Positions 44,691-53,721 of a DNA stretch of 64,000 bases are shown here, one piece after another (the first letter of the stretch is position 1; every line of letters begins with the position of its first letter). This DNA is from Asticcacaulis machinosus. Lineage in GTDB: Bacteria; Pseudomonadota; Alphaproteobacteria; Caulobacterales; Caulobacteraceae. The position numbers were made by a program, and so were the translations under genes. The notes below the pieces were generated by a model, which saw only the letters and a list, made by a program, of their open reading frames with translations, was not told where the DNA came from and did no database searches. The DNA lies in contig NZ_JAQQKV010000004.1 in assembly GCF_028550435.1 (NCBI RefSeq), positions 1 to 64,000 of the forward strand, in the 5' to 3' direction.

Positions 44691-45911
44691 ATGGCCGACA
44701 GTGCTAATGCCGCCTATATCTATGACACGCTGCGCACCCCGCGTGGTAAGGGTAAGAAAGACGGCTCACTTCATGAAATCACCGCCCTTAACCTGTCGGC
44801 GCAGGTGCTGACGGGGCTGGCGGAGCGTAATGGCCTCGATACGGCGCTGGTCGAAGATGTGGTCTGGGGCTGCGTGACGCCGGTGGGCGAGCAGGGCGGC
44901 GACATTGCCCGCGCGGCAGTTCTGGCGGCCGGCTATGCGCAAACCTGCGGCGGGGTGCAGATCAACCGGTTTTGCGCGTCGGGCCTTGAGGCTATCAATA
45001 TGGCGGCGGCCAAGGTGATATCGGGCGAAGCCGATATGGCCATTGGCGGCGGCGTTGAATCGATGAGCCGTATTCCGATGGGCTCGGACGGTGGGGCCTG
45101 GGCGATCGATGTGGCGGCGGCGTTCCCGACCTATTTCGTCCCGCAAGGGGTGTCGGCCGATACGATTGCGACCAAGTGGGGCTTTTCACGCGATGACGTT
45201 GATGCCTACGCCGTCGAATCGCACAAACGCTCGGCCAAAAGCTGGGCCGAGGGCCGGTTCAAAAAATCGGTGCATCCGGTGAAAGATCAGTTGGGCGTCA
45301 CCATCCTTGACCGCGACGAAACCATCCGCCCCAATACCGATATGCAGGCTCTGGCGGGGCTTAATCCGTCCTTTGCCATGATGGGTGAAATGGGCGGGTT
45401 CGATGCGGTCATCAATCAGCGTTATCCTGAACTTGAGCGCATCAATCACATCCATACGCCGGGCAATTCCTCGGCCATCGTTGATGGTTCGGCCGCGGTT
45501 CTGATCGGCAATAAACGCGCCGGTGAGGCGGCGGGGTTGAGGCCGCGCGCCCGCATCAAGGGCATGGCCTCGATCGGGTCCGAGCCGTCGATCATGCTAA
45601 CGGGGCCGTCGTACGTGACGGAAAAGCTGCTGAAACGCTTAAGCATGAGCGTGGCCGATATCGACCTTTATGAGTTGAACGAAGCCTTTGCGTCGGTGGT
45701 TTTGCGCTACATGCAGGCGCTCGATATTCCGCACGATAAGATCAATGTCTGCGGCGGGGCGATTGCGATGGGCCACCCGCTGGGGGCTACGGGAGCGATG
45801 ATCCTCGGCACCGTGCTGGATGAACTGGAGCGTACCGGTAAATCAACCGCGCTGGTGACCCTGTGCGTCGGTGGCGGCATGGCCACGGCCACGGTTATTG
45901 AGCGTATTTAA
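44691..45911 (+). CDS. fadA: Acetyl-CoA C-acyltransferase (thiolase)
   Basis: A 406-residue thiolase with nucleophile Cys95 ([15 protein letters not shown]), His in [17 protein letters not shown] and the second Cys in [11 protein letters not shown]. It sits just before the multifunctional fadJ-like gene, so it is best seen as the beta-oxidation thiolase, not an acetoacetyl-CoA synthase. CGGAGGA precedes the ATG. The two genes are separated by a repeat block. Confidence 0.92.
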   Translation: MADSANAAYIYDTLRTPRGKGKKDGSLHEITALNLSAQVLTGLAERNGLDTALVEDVVWGCVTPVGEQGGDIARAAVLAAGYAQTCGGVQINRFCASGLEAINMAAAKVISGEADMAIGGGVESMSRIPMGSDGGAWAIDVAAAFPTYFVPQGVSADTIATKWGFSRDDVDAYAVESHKRSAKSWAEGRFKKSVHPVKDQLGVTILDRDETIRPNTDMQALAGLNPSFAMMGEMGGFDAVINQRYPELERINHIHTPGNSSAIVDGSAAVLIGNKRAGEAAGLRPRARIKGMASIGSEPSIMLTGPSYVTEKLLKRLSMSVADIDLYELNEAFASVVLRYMQALDIPHDKINVCGGAIAMGHPLGATGAMILGTVLDELERTGKSTALVTLCVGGGMATATVIERI

Positions 45912-45928
45912 CAAACGGCAGGAAAGAG

Positions 45929-46060
45929 TACCCCTCCGTCAGCTTCGCCTGATGGCTCGCTGCCACCTCCCCATCTGCGCCGAAAGGCTTGATAGGGAGG
46001 AGGGGGCGCGAAATCTCCTCCCTACGCAGTGGGGAGGTGGCCCGAAGGGACGGAGGGGTA
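45929..46060. repeat. Mirrored repeat module pair between fadA and fadJ
   Basis: The outermost arms, TACCCCTCCGTC (45929-45940) and GACGGAGGGGTA (46049-46060), are exact inverse copies. Each module continues inward through a variable hairpin to GCCACCTCCCC or its inverse, ending at CTCC-type joins in the centre. This is the opposite module order to the 32.4-kb and 59-kb copies. It ends 22 bp before the fadJ start. Confidence 0.85.
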
Positions 46061-46082
46061 GTCCTTAAAGAGGATGGAAACT

Positions 46083-48290
46083 ATGCAAAATTTTAAAGTT
46101 GAACTCGATTCCGACGGCATTCTGGTCTGCGCCTTTGATACGGTCGGCAAGACCATGAACACCTTCACCAAGGCCGCGCTCGATGACCTGATGGCGATTG
46201 CCGAGCGCGCCAAAACCGATGGGGCGGTCAAGGGGGTGGTGATCACCTCGGCCAAGTCCAACGGCTTTTGCGCGGGGGCCGACCTTGAGGAAATGCTGGG
46301 CGGCGCGTGGGAGGCTGAGGGGATTGATAAATCTGACCCCGAAGCCGAGCTAAAAGGCGCCTTTGCCGCCGCATTTGAGATGAACCGTGTCTATCGGGCG
46401 CTGGAGACCTGCGGCAAACCGGTGGCAGCCGCGATCAACGGGCTGGCACTGGGCGGCGGCACGGAACTGGTGCTGGCCTGCCATTACCGCGTATTGTCGG
46501 ATGGCCCGAAGGTTCAGATGGGCCTGCCCGAAGTCAAGATCGGCCTGTTCCCCGGCGGCGGCGGCTCGCAGCGTTTGCCGCGCTTGATCGGCGCGCAAGC
46601 CGCCCTGATCGCCATGTCGGAAGGTAAGAACTTTAAGCCGAAAGAGGCTTTGGCCGCCGGTATTGTCCACGAAGTGGTCGCCGACGATCAGGTGGTTGAG
46701 GCGGCGAAGGCCTGGATCAAAACAAAAGGCGATCCGGTCGCTCTGTGGGACAAGAAAGAGTTCAAAATCCCCGGCGGCGGGCCGTACCATCCGGCGGGCG
46801 CGCAGGTCTTTATGATGGGTAACGCCCTGCTGCGCAAACAGTCCTATGGCAACTATCCGGCGGTTATCAACCTGATGCACGCCGTCTATGAAGGGCTGCA
46901 ACTGCCGATCGATTCGGCGCTTAAGGTCGAGACGCGTTATTTCGCCAAGACCTTGATGACACCTCAAGCTAAAGCCATGATCCGCACCCTGTTTTTCTCG
47001 ATGCAGGCGGTGGGTAAGGGCTCAGGCCGTCCGGTGGGGGTGCCCAAGACCGAGTTTTCTCAAGTGGCTGTGCTGGGCGCCGGCATGATGGGGGCGGGGA
47101 TCGCCTATGTCACGGCTATGTCGGGCATCAAGGTCGTGCTTATCGACCGGGATCAGGCCGCCGCCGATAAGGGCAAATCCCATTGCGAAGACCTGCTGAA
47201 AAAGGCCGTGTCTCGTGGCAAGATGACTCAGGATAAGGCGCAAGGCGTGCTCGATCTGATTGCCGCCACGCCGGATTACGGCCTGATCAAGGGCTCCGAT
47301 CTGGTGGTCGAGGCGGTGTTTGAAAACACCGAACTCAAGGCTGGGGTTACAAAGCTGGCCGAAGCTGAACTGGCGGACACAGCGGTATTCGGCTCCAATA
47401 CCTCGACCATCCCGATTTCCTTGCTGGCCAAGGCGTCGGTGCGGCCGGAAAACTATATCGGCATCCACTTCTTCTCGCCGGTCGATAAGATGATGCTGGT
47501 TGAGATCATCATGGGCGAAAAGACCTCGGATGCGACTCTGGCCAAAGCGATTGACTATGTGCTGAAGATCAAAAAGACCCCGATCGTGGTCAATGACGAA
47601 CGCTTCTTCTTTGCCAACCGCTGCTTCATCCCGTTTACCGCCGAGGGTCTGCATATGTGGGCCGAAGGGATTGCCCCCGCCATTATCGACAATGTCGGAC
47701 GCGCAACGGGTATGCCGCGCGGGCCGCTTGAGATGATGGATGATGTCGCGCTTGATCTGCTGGTCAAGATCACGTCGGAAACGGCCAAGGCCGAAGGGGC
47801 GAACTATATCCCTATCCCCGGTGAGGCCGAGGTCGCCAAGATGGTGGCCGACGGTCGTCTGGGTCGCAAGAACGGCAAGGGTTTCTATGACTATCCCGAA
47901 GCGGGCGGCAACAAAGCGCTGTGGGCGGGCACCAAGGATATGTTCCCCGTGACCATGTCTGAGGCCGATCCGGCGCAGGCCGAAGAACTGAAAAAGCGTC
48001 TGCTCTATATTCAGGCAGTGACGGCGGCGCGCTGTTTCGAGGAGGGCGTCATCACCGACCCGCGTGAAGCCGATGTCGGCTCGATCCTCGGTTGGGGCTT
48101 TGCGCCGTGGTCGGGCGGGATCATCTCCCTGATCGACTCGATTGGTACTGCGACGTTTGTGGCGGAGCTGGATCGCATGACCGGCCTTTATGGTGACCGC
48201 TTTGCCCCGCCGCAGCTTCTGCGCGACATGGCGGCCAAGGGGGAAACCTTCTATGGCCGTTTCGGTAAGGTAGATAGGAAGGCGGCTTAG
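46083..48290 (+). CDS. fadJ: 3-hydroxyacyl-CoA dehydrogenase/enoyl-CoA hydratase
   Basis: The ATG at 46083 is nine bases after AGAGG and gives 735 residues. The N-terminal third is a crotonase domain (SNGFCAGADLEEM; LGGGTELVLACHYRV with Glu; MGLPEVKIGLFPGGGGSQR with Glu). The Rossmann domain starts VAVLGAGMMGAGIAYVT and the dehydrogenase site includes HFFSPVDKM (His). It catalyses the middle two steps of beta-oxidation with fadA. Confidence 0.92.
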   Translation: MQNFKVELDSDGILVCAFDTVGKTMNTFTKAALDDLMAIAERAKTDGAVKGVVITSAKSNGFCAGADLEEMLGGAWEAEGIDKSDPEAELKGAFAAAFEMNRVYRALETCGKPVAAAINGLALGGGTELVLACHYRVLSDGPKVQMGLPEVKIGLFPGGGGSQRLPRLIGAQAALIAMSEGKNFKPKEALAAGIVHEVVADDQVVEAAKAWIKTKGDPVALWDKKEFKIPGGGPYHPAGAQVFMMGNALLRKQSYGNYPAVINLMHAVYEGLQLPIDSALKVETRYFAKTLMTPQAKAMIRTLFFSMQAVGKGSGRPVGVPKTEFSQVAVLGAGMMGAGIAYVTAMSGIKVVLIDRDQAAADKGKSHCEDLLKKAVSRGKMTQDKAQGVLDLIAATPDYGLIKGSDLVVEAVFENTELKAGVTKLAEAELADTAVFGSNTSTIPISLLAKASVRPENYIGIHFFSPVDKMMLVEIIMGEKTSDATLAKAIDYVLKIKKTPIVVNDERFFFANRCFIPFTAEGLHMWAEGIAPAIIDNVGRATGMPRGPLEMMDDVALDLLVKITSETAKAEGANYIPIPGEAEVAKMVADGRLGRKNGKGFYDYPEAGGNKALWAGTKDMFPVTMSEADPAQAEELKKRLLYIQAVTAARCFEEGVITDPREADVGSILGWGFAPWSGGIISLIDSIGTATFVAELDRMTGLYGDRFAPPQLLRDMAAKGETFYGRFGKVDRKAA

Positions 48291-48297
48291 TCTTAGA

Positions 48298-48412
48298 ACT
48301 CCCCTTCAGCTTGCTGAGGGGGAGGTGGGCCGGAGGGGCGGAGGGGGTGACTGAAGGTTCCGTAAACCCCACCTGTCACTACGTGACATCCTCCCCTTAT
48401 ATTAAGGGGAGG
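48298..48412. repeat. Repeat block before the DUF559 gene
   Basis: The block contains CCCCTTCAGCTTGCTGAGGGG-type pairing, GGAGGGGCGGAGGGGG, GTCACTACGTGAC and at its end a perfect hairpin CCTCCCCTTA/TAAGGGGAGG (48390-48412) with three loop bases. It shares the CTCCCC/GGGGAGG ends with the other copies but is more degenerate inside. It ends 20 bp before the DUF559 start. Confidence 0.75.
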
Positions 48413-48431
48413 TTCTTATGTTGAGGATATC

Positions 48432-48797
48432 TTGTTAAAGCCGCCGAGAGACAAAGCCCGCGCCCTTAGAAAAGATATGTCCCTGCCCGAAATGCTGATC
48501 TGGGGGCGGCTTCGTGTACGTCAAAAGGGCCAGTCGCAGTTTCGGCGTCAACACCCGTTGGGTATTTATGTGGCAGATTTTTATTGTGCCAAAGCCAAAC
48601 TGGTCATCGAAATAGATGGTATGGCGCACAGTCTTTACGGTCGCGCGCGCAGAGATGATATCCGGGATAAATGGATGGCGGCTCAAGATCTCATGATCGT
48701 GCGAATAGCTGCAGGCGATGTTCTGAACGACCCGGGCGAGGTGGCGGATGGTATTTACCGTATGGCCACTGAGCGGCTGAAATCAACGCAGGTTTGA
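48432..48797 (+). CDS. DUF559 endonuclease-like protein
   Basis: The 121-residue frame starts with TTG (48432); an ATG at 48477 would remove 15 residues. The family hallmark is LPEMLIWGRLRVRQ followed by FRRQHPLGIYVADFYC and LVIEIDGMAHSL. Asp49, Glu60 and Asp62 fall where a restriction-like PD-(D/E)xK fold has its acidic residues, and DUF559 proteins are related to Vsr-type nucleases. No experimental role is known to me. It sits alone, immediately after a repeat block and followed by a non-coding gap. Confidence 0.75.
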   Translation: MLKPPRDKARALRKDMSLPEMLIWGRLRVRQKGQSQFRRQHPLGIYVADFYCAKAKLVIEIDGMAHSLYGRARRDDIRDKWMAAQDLMIVRIAAGDVLNDPGEVADGIYRMATERLKSTQV

Positions 48798-48960
48798 AGG
48801 CGTAATTCAGAATTTCATGGGCGGTCGCCTTTGCATCTGCGAATAAATCCCGTTCACATTGTGTTGCAATGCAGCATTTTGCATTGACCTGACTCATCCT
48901 GTTTTTTAACAATGACAGCGCTGACATTGTTGTTAGCGCTAACTTATGGATGTGTGTGTC

Positions 48961-49332
48961 ATGAAAAATTTCTCCCTCGCCTTTGCCGTTGCGATCTCCT
49001 CGGCCCTTATCGGCGGCTCGGCCTTAGCTGAATGTGATCAGGCTCAGTTCCTGGAAACCGGTCGTCTGACGACCCTGGCCGTGTCTGAAAAGCTCGGCAT
49101 GAGCGCCACCGATGTGTCGCGCAAGACTATCCGCCTCAAGGAATGTGTGGCTGAAGCCAGCACGATTTCTTCTGAATTTACCTACAGCTATGTCGAAGGT
49201 TCCGACACCAAGACCGTCAATGGCTCGGTCAAGATCGCCGACGGCAAGGTCGCTTCGGTAAATCTGGGTGGTCGCGATATCTTTGTTGCCTCCGATGACC
49301 GCCTGTTCTCCAAGGCCATAAAGCTGAACTAG
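48961..49332 (+). CDS. Small secreted protein of unknown function
   Basis: Started at 48961 (MKNFSLAFAVAISSALIGGS) it has 123 residues with a signal peptide ending ALAE. The mature part has two Cys (AECDQAQ, LKECVAE) and a beta-rich C-terminal half (VNGSVKIADGKVASVNLGG). I do not recognise the family. A clear terminator follows. Confidence 0.65.
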   Translation: MKNFSLAFAVAISSALIGGSALAECDQAQFLETGRLTTLAVSEKLGMSATDVSRKTIRLKECVAEASTISSEFTYSYVEGSDTKTVNGSVKIADGKVASVNLGGRDIFVASDDRLFSKAIKLN

Positions 49333-49357
49333 GTTTGGCTTAACCTTTGAAACGCGA

Positions 49358-49387
49358 AAGGCACCGGCTCCCCCCGGTGCCTTTTTT
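49358..49387 (+). terminator. Rho-independent terminator
   Basis: GGCACCGG (49360-49367) pairs with CCGGTGCC (49374-49381), followed by a run of T. It ends the small secreted protein gene. Confidence 0.9.
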
Positions 49388-49396
49388 GCCGTAAGT

Positions 49397-49422
49397 GCCC
49401 TACCGCTACGCTGCTTGAGGGC
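49397..49422 (-). repeat. 26-nt hairpin repeat, copy 1
   Basis: On the minus strand the element starts GCCCTCAAGCAGCG and ends AGCGGTAGGGC. Compared with the other two copies, both outer stem bases have changed together (GCCCT/AGGGC for GCGCT/AGCGC), so the pairing is kept. It lies directly after the stop codon of the bolA-like gene. Confidence 0.75.
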
Positions 49423-49423
49423 T

Positions 49424-49696
49424 TTAGACCTCGGCAGGGGTTTTTGCCTGTATCGACAAGGCGTGGACCGGCCCGGCCAATTCCTCACGCAGCGCCTCAT
49501 TGACCTTGCGCTGGCGCGCCACGCGGTTGAGGCCTTCAAAGGCGTCTGAGACGATCAACACAGAAAAATGACTTTCGCCCCCTTCACGGGCGCCCGAGTG
49601 TCCACTATGTTTGTCGCTGTCATCATGAATCTCCAGTCGTTGCGGTTTGAAGGCGGTTTCCAGCTTGGATTTCAGCCGCTCAGTGACTATTCCCAT
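49424..49696 (-). CDS. bolA: BolA-family protein
   Basis: The ATG at 49696 (MGIVTERLKSKLETAF) gives 90 residues, the family length; the frame extends further upstream. The BolA core has ESHFSVLIVSDAFEGLNRVARQRKVNEAL and a final HALSIQAKTP. BolA proteins work with monothiol glutaredoxins in Fe-S and redox control. The gene is divergent from a J-domain gene 70 bp away, a pairing seen in other alphaproteobacteria. Confidence 0.88.
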   Translation of the reverse strand: MGIVTERLKSKLETAFKPQRLEIHDDSDKHSGHSGAREGGESHFSVLIVSDAFEGLNRVARQRKVNEALREELAGPVHALSIQAKTPAEV

Positions 49697-49766
49697 GATT
49701 TTGCCAGACCTTTCTGTTAAAGTGTTCGGCCAGTTTTTTTTAGGTTTCAGGATCACAGTTCATACT

Positions 49767-50435
49767 ATGAGCGACGGTTACAAATATACCCCCAAATTCG
49801 GTCTCGACATGCGCATCCGCCCGCCCAAAGAAGGCGAAGTGCAGGGCAAGCGTCCCGAAGATGACGTCTTGTCGCTAAAGCCGGGTCAGATTCGCTGCGA
49901 ATGGCCGGAGTGTCATCGCGCGTCGACGGCCAAGGCGCCTAAGTCGCGCGAAATGATGAACGAATACTATAACTTCTGTCAGGCGCACGCGGGCGAGTAC
50001 AACAAAAACTGGAACTTCTTTTCCGGCATGTCTGAGGGCGAAGCCAAGCAGCACCGCGAAGCCACCATTACCGGCGGCCGCCCGACCTGGCAGTTCCGTG
50101 CCTCCCGCGTCAGCCGCGAAGCCGCCAACTTCGCCACCAAGGGCGCGAAGATCGGCAATGGCATGTACGATCCCCACAGCGTCTTTGGCGCCGGTGCCAG
50201 CCCTGATCGCAGTAAGGCCGAACCCTCTCAGCGCCAGTATGGCAAGATCGAGCGTCAGGCCTTTGCCGATCTCGACCTCGATGTCGGCGCCACCGCCGAA
50301 CAGATCCGAGTGCGCTACACTGAGATGCTGAAACGCTGTCACCCCGACAACAACGGCGGTGACCGCTCCGCCGAGGACAAGCTGCAACGCGTCATAAAGG
50401 CTTATAAAGTCCTCAAAAAAATGTCTCTGGCCTAG
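49767..50435 (+). CDS. J-domain (DnaJ-like) protein
   Basis: With the start at 49767 (MSDGYKYTPKFGLD) the product has 222 residues. The J domain is at the very C-terminus (about 160-222), with the HPD motif in MLKRCHPDNNGGDRS. The N-terminal half carries a conserved CEWPECHRASTAKAPKS with Cys that might bind metal. It would activate an Hsp70 through the HPD loop. The C-terminal position of the J domain is typical of this alphaproteobacterial group. Confidence 0.87.
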   Translation: MSDGYKYTPKFGLDMRIRPPKEGEVQGKRPEDDVLSLKPGQIRCEWPECHRASTAKAPKSREMMNEYYNFCQAHAGEYNKNWNFFSGMSEGEAKQHREATITGGRPTWQFRASRVSREAANFATKGAKIGNGMYDPHSVFGAGASPDRSKAEPSQRQYGKIERQAFADLDLDVGATAEQIRVRYTEMLKRCHPDNNGGDRSAEDKLQRVIKAYKVLKKMSLA

Positions 50436-50555
50436 GCGGGTCTTTTGCCCTGTAAGTTCGTCGGCTGCGGCTTGCAGGTACTATGTGTACCTGCGGCGCT
50501 TGCCTCCTGTTTACATGACAAAATCCCTCGCCTATGCGCGCGGTGGTGCATAAAA

Positions 50556-50639
50556 GAACCTCCCCGGCGCGCTCAAGCAGCGAAGCGGTAGCGCACTAAA
50601 AAGCCAGGGGAGGGTGGCGCGAAGCGCCGGGTGGGGTGA
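50556..50639. repeat. Mosaic repeat block before the GFA-family gene
   Basis: The outer arms ACCTCCCCGGC and GCCAGGGGAGG enclose a complete copy of the 26-nt hairpin element, followed by GGCGCGAAGCGCC. One repeat type is thus nested in the loop of the other. The block ends just before the next start codon. Confidence 0.75.
50569..50594 (+). repeat. 26-nt hairpin repeat, copy 2
   Basis: Begins GCGCTCAAGCAGCG and ends AGCGGTAGCGC, with A as the base between the halves. The 5-bp outer stem GCGCT/AGCGC is intact. It is embedded in a larger palindrome. Confidence 0.75.
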
Positions 50640-50641
50640 AA

Positions 50642-51091
50642 ATGCCAGCAGTCAAAACCGGTGGATGCCAATGCGGCGCGGTGCGATTCATAGTCGAAGG
50701 CGAACTCGGCCACGCCTCGATCTGCCATTGCCGCATGTGCCAGAAAGCTTACGGCAATTTCTTTGCCCCTCTGGTCAGTGTGCGTGAGGCGACCCTGATC
50801 TGGACCAGAGCCGAACCCGCTCGCTTTCAAAGCTCAAACCTTGTGCAACGCGGGTTTTGCAGTGGGTGCGGCACACCGCTGACCTACGAAGCGCCGGACG
50901 GGGTCGCGGTATCCATCGCCGCCTTTGATGACCCTGCGACCATTATACCCGAAATCCAGTTCGGCGTTGAAGCCAAACTGTCCTATGTTGATAACCTGCA
51001 CAGCCTGCCGACGCGCGCCACCCTCGAAGACATCGACTCTGCGCCGTTTTTAAATGACCTGATAAGCTATCAGCACCCTGACCATGAATAA
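50642..51091 (+). CDS. GFA/CENP-V fold zinc protein
   Basis: The ATG at 50642 gives 149 residues (GTG 50636 is an alternative). Zinc-ligand pattern: Cys9 and Cys11 (GGCQCGAVRF), Cys28, Cys30 and Cys33 (ICHCRMCQ), and CSGCG further on. This is the glutathione-dependent formaldehyde-activating enzyme family (PF04828), though most members are not proven to act on formaldehyde. A repeat block lies directly upstream. Confidence 0.88.
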   Translation: MPAVKTGGCQCGAVRFIVEGELGHASICHCRMCQKAYGNFFAPLVSVREATLIWTRAEPARFQSSNLVQRGFCSGCGTPLTYEAPDGVAVSIAAFDDPATIIPEIQFGVEAKLSYVDNLHSLPTRATLEDIDSAPFLNDLISYQHPDHE

Positions 51092-51097
51092 TGGGGG

Positions 51098-53248
51098 CTA
51101 TGCCCCCAGCCGCTGAACATCGCGCAGGGCGTTGTCAGCCATAGCTTTCAGGCCGGCATGGCCTGGCATCTGGGCGGACAGTTCAGCAAACACCTCATGG
51201 GCCTTACGGTATAGTGGCGCTGCCCTGAGGTGTTCCCCCTGCATTTCACGGATTTGGGCCAGACGCGCCAGCGCAATCCCACGACCGGAACGCACCTGAA
51301 GATTGGACGGGTCAAGATAAGCCAGGCTCTCATTGATCAGGCTCAGTTCCTCAAACGCAGTGGCCGCTGTCGTCAGATCACCGACCTTGAACTTCAGATC
51401 GGCATACTGGGTCAGAAGGCCTGAACGGGTCTGCGGATCGCTGACCACGGCCAGAGCCCGACCGATAACCGGTGCTAACACATCTGTGCGGCCATCCATC
51501 TGATAGCGGCGGGCCAGATAAAGGTGAATATTAGCGTCCGATGGATCAAGTTCAGAGACCTGCTCATAGGCCATCATGGCCTTGGGGTCATCGCGGCCCA
51601 TATGCAGAGCGCCATATACCCGCCATAACTCCGCCGAATGGGCAAAAGCACCGGCATTCATCAGTTCATTGGCCATGCCCTGCAACCGGCTGGCGGCGAC
51701 TGACAAATCCCCAGCCGCAATCAGGTCAAACACTTCGCGGCTCTGGGGGGATTTATCGTAATAGAGATAGCTGATGCGTACCGATAATTCCTCGGCGGCG
51801 ATCGGGCGCGTGGTGTCTGGCCAGACGGACAACGCCGTCGATACCGTCTGACCGATCTCTTCTTCCGGTGTCAGGACAGGAACTGCAACTGCAGCCGGAG
51901 CTGGAGCCTGATCCTGAACCGTCACAGGTGCGGGCACGACTGGGGCATAGGCGTCATGCGCCGCAGGAGCCGGCGTGTCGATAAAGCGCATGGCGGACGT
52001 GACTACGGCATTAATATCGCTGGGAGGCAGGTCACGGACAGCCGTTTCAGGGGCCTCCGCCAGCAGAGCCGCAGCAATGGGATCGGACAGCGTATCAGGT
52101 AATGGGGCGGGGTCAGGCTCAGTGAAAACAACCGGGCCAGAATCGAAACCAGAATCGGGCGCACGCTCTTGTGCCGTAAGTGGTGATTCAGTGGCAAGGG
52201 CGACTGATCCGGTGGCCACCGGATCAGATCCGATTGGCTCTTGCGGGGCTTGCATCACCTCAGGTGCAGGCTCAGGGGCGGGCCGTAATGGAATGACCTG
52301 GGCGGTGGGGGGGGGCTCAGGCATTGCCTCAGGCGCTGGGGAGGCTGGCTTGGGTCTCAGGCCGGAAATGTGCAGGCCATGCTCAGGCGACAATACGTCT
52401 GTGTCCACGACCGGACGAGCGGGTGTCTCGGCCTCCGGTTTAAATTCCGCAGGTCTGGGCTGCGGGTTGTTCAGATGCGGGTGGGACAGATGGGGTTTCG
52501 GCAGGCCAAAGGCGTCGGCGGCATTGTCACCATAGTGCGGGATCAGTTCATGGCTGGACGGCGTGGCCAGAGGGGCCTGAGATTGCGACAGCCCGGCCTG
52601 AGTGGTGGCCGGTGGGGCCTCAAAGCGCAGGGCGGCGCGGTTACGGTTCGTCTGGTCGGGTGTATCTGTGCTCAGATAATGGACACTGGCGACCTTAAGG
52701 CCGTCCCCGCTCATCTGGAGTTGGGTTTCCGGTATGGCCAGATCGAAATCATCGCCACCAGAAGGCGCAACAGCAGCAGCGACTTTGGACCTGCGCTTCA
52801 CCGGAACCGTCAGGCGGAACAGGCATCCCACGATACCGATAAGAATAACGGCAAGGCCCACCACCAGCAATCCGGAGGGAATAGTCTCAATGCGCGCCCA
52901 GCTTATCCAGTCTTCGCTGTATGGGCTTGATACAGGGGCTCCGCCCGTGAAGACGGCGAGTGCGCACATTAAAAGGCCGGCCAGCATCAGCACGACAAAC
53001 CCGGTCAGGGGCAAGCGGTTTCCGGATTTGGACGGTTTCATGGCCTCAGCCCTGACCTGAGCGGAATCAATAGGATGTCCGCTGGAACCATAGTCTTCAC
53101 CCTCAAAGGCCTTGCGCGTGTCCACCTGTGTCACCTCTGCCCCCTCATGCAGGCCATTCCGGCCTGCTCCCCGCAGCAGGGAGTTAAGCCTAAGCTTGGC
53201 CGTCTGGCAATCGTGTTGAAGGCAATATGTCCCAAAAAGAGGACTCAT
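51098..53248 (-). CDS. Proline-rich membrane protein with C-terminal TPR
   Basis: The frame has 716 residues, but the true start may be at 53041 (MKPSKSGNRLPLTGF), just before the first of two TM helices (PLTGFVVLMLAGLLMCALAV and SGLLVVGLAVILIGIVGCLF). A long proline- and alanine-rich linker (about 180-480) precedes a helical TPR-like region (about 490-715) with RLQGMANELMNAGAFAHSAE and PLYRKAHEVFAELS. It looks like a cytoplasmic scaffold anchored in the membrane. I do not recognise a family. Confidence 0.65.
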   Translation of the reverse strand: MSPLFGTYCLQHDCQTAKLRLNSLLRGAGRNGLHEGAEVTQVDTRKAFEGEDYGSSGHPIDSAQVRAEAMKPSKSGNRLPLTGFVVLMLAGLLMCALAVFTGGAPVSSPYSEDWISWARIETIPSGLLVVGLAVILIGIVGCLFRLTVPVKRRSKVAAAVAPSGGDDFDLAIPETQLQMSGDGLKVASVHYLSTDTPDQTNRNRAALRFEAPPATTQAGLSQSQAPLATPSSHELIPHYGDNAADAFGLPKPHLSHPHLNNPQPRPAEFKPEAETPARPVVDTDVLSPEHGLHISGLRPKPASPAPEAMPEPPPTAQVIPLRPAPEPAPEVMQAPQEPIGSDPVATGSVALATESPLTAQERAPDSGFDSGPVVFTEPDPAPLPDTLSDPIAAALLAEAPETAVRDLPPSDINAVVTSAMRFIDTPAPAAHDAYAPVVPAPVTVQDQAPAPAAVAVPVLTPEEEIGQTVSTALSVWPDTTRPIAAEELSVRISYLYYDKSPQSREVFDLIAAGDLSVAASRLQGMANELMNAGAFAHSAELWRVYGALHMGRDDPKAMMAYEQVSELDPSDANIHLYLARRYQMDGRTDVLAPVIGRALAVVSDPQTRSGLLTQYADLKFKVGDLTTAATAFEELSLINESLAYLDPSNLQVRSGRGIALARLAQIREMQGEHLRAAPLYRKAHEVFAELSAQMPGHAGLKAMADNALRDVQRLGA

Positions 53249-53400
53249 AAGCCTTAGCGGTGGCTGCCTTGCAACTATGCGGCCATTTATTGCGACCCCT
53301 CACGTGCGCTTGCGGCCTCTGACGGTTAACTATAATCTCGTTATGACAGAATTAGGACAATGCCCCATATCTGCAACCTTACAATACCGGTGACTTTATA
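53249..53400. other. Short intergenic region
   Basis: The region between the divergent TPR protein and the small unknown gene has no recognisable element. Confidence 0.35.
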
Positions 53401-53661
53401 ATGCCTGTGACCGTCGATCAGTTTTTGAATGCGGCCCTTGATCGTGATATCGACGCAAGTCGGGCCACAGGTGATTGCCAGACCTATTTCGACCTGTTGA
53501 GGGATCTTGACTTTTTTCAACGCACCCTGGCTCAGCGGGCGCGTGCCTGCCGCGGTCAGACCGACGACGATCTGTCGTATCAAAAGACGGCGGCGGCCCT
53601 GGCGCAGGTCAAAAGCCGCCTGCAGGATATCGAGCAAGTCTATGGGCTAGTGTCGCATTAA
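53401..53661 (+). CDS. Small protein of unknown function
   Basis: An 86-residue, mostly helical and acidic protein (MPVTVDQFLNAALDRDID, TYFDLLRDLDFFQRTLAQR). No domain recognised. It lies 60 bp before ruvC, in the same direction, and may be part of its transcript. Confidence 0.5.
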   Translation: MPVTVDQFLNAALDRDIDASRATGDCQTYFDLLRDLDFFQRTLAQRARACRGQTDDDLSYQKTAAALAQVKSRLQDIEQVYGLVSH

Positions 53662-53721
53662 CCGCCATATTAACCAATGTTCGGTTGCGCACCGGATGAA
53701 GACCTGTTTTATATCGAACAT

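Noticed and set aside
53659-53675. CtrA site (TTAA-N7-TTAA) before ruvC
   Set aside because: The two TTAA halves are eight bases apart, not seven, and ruvC is not a typical CtrA target.
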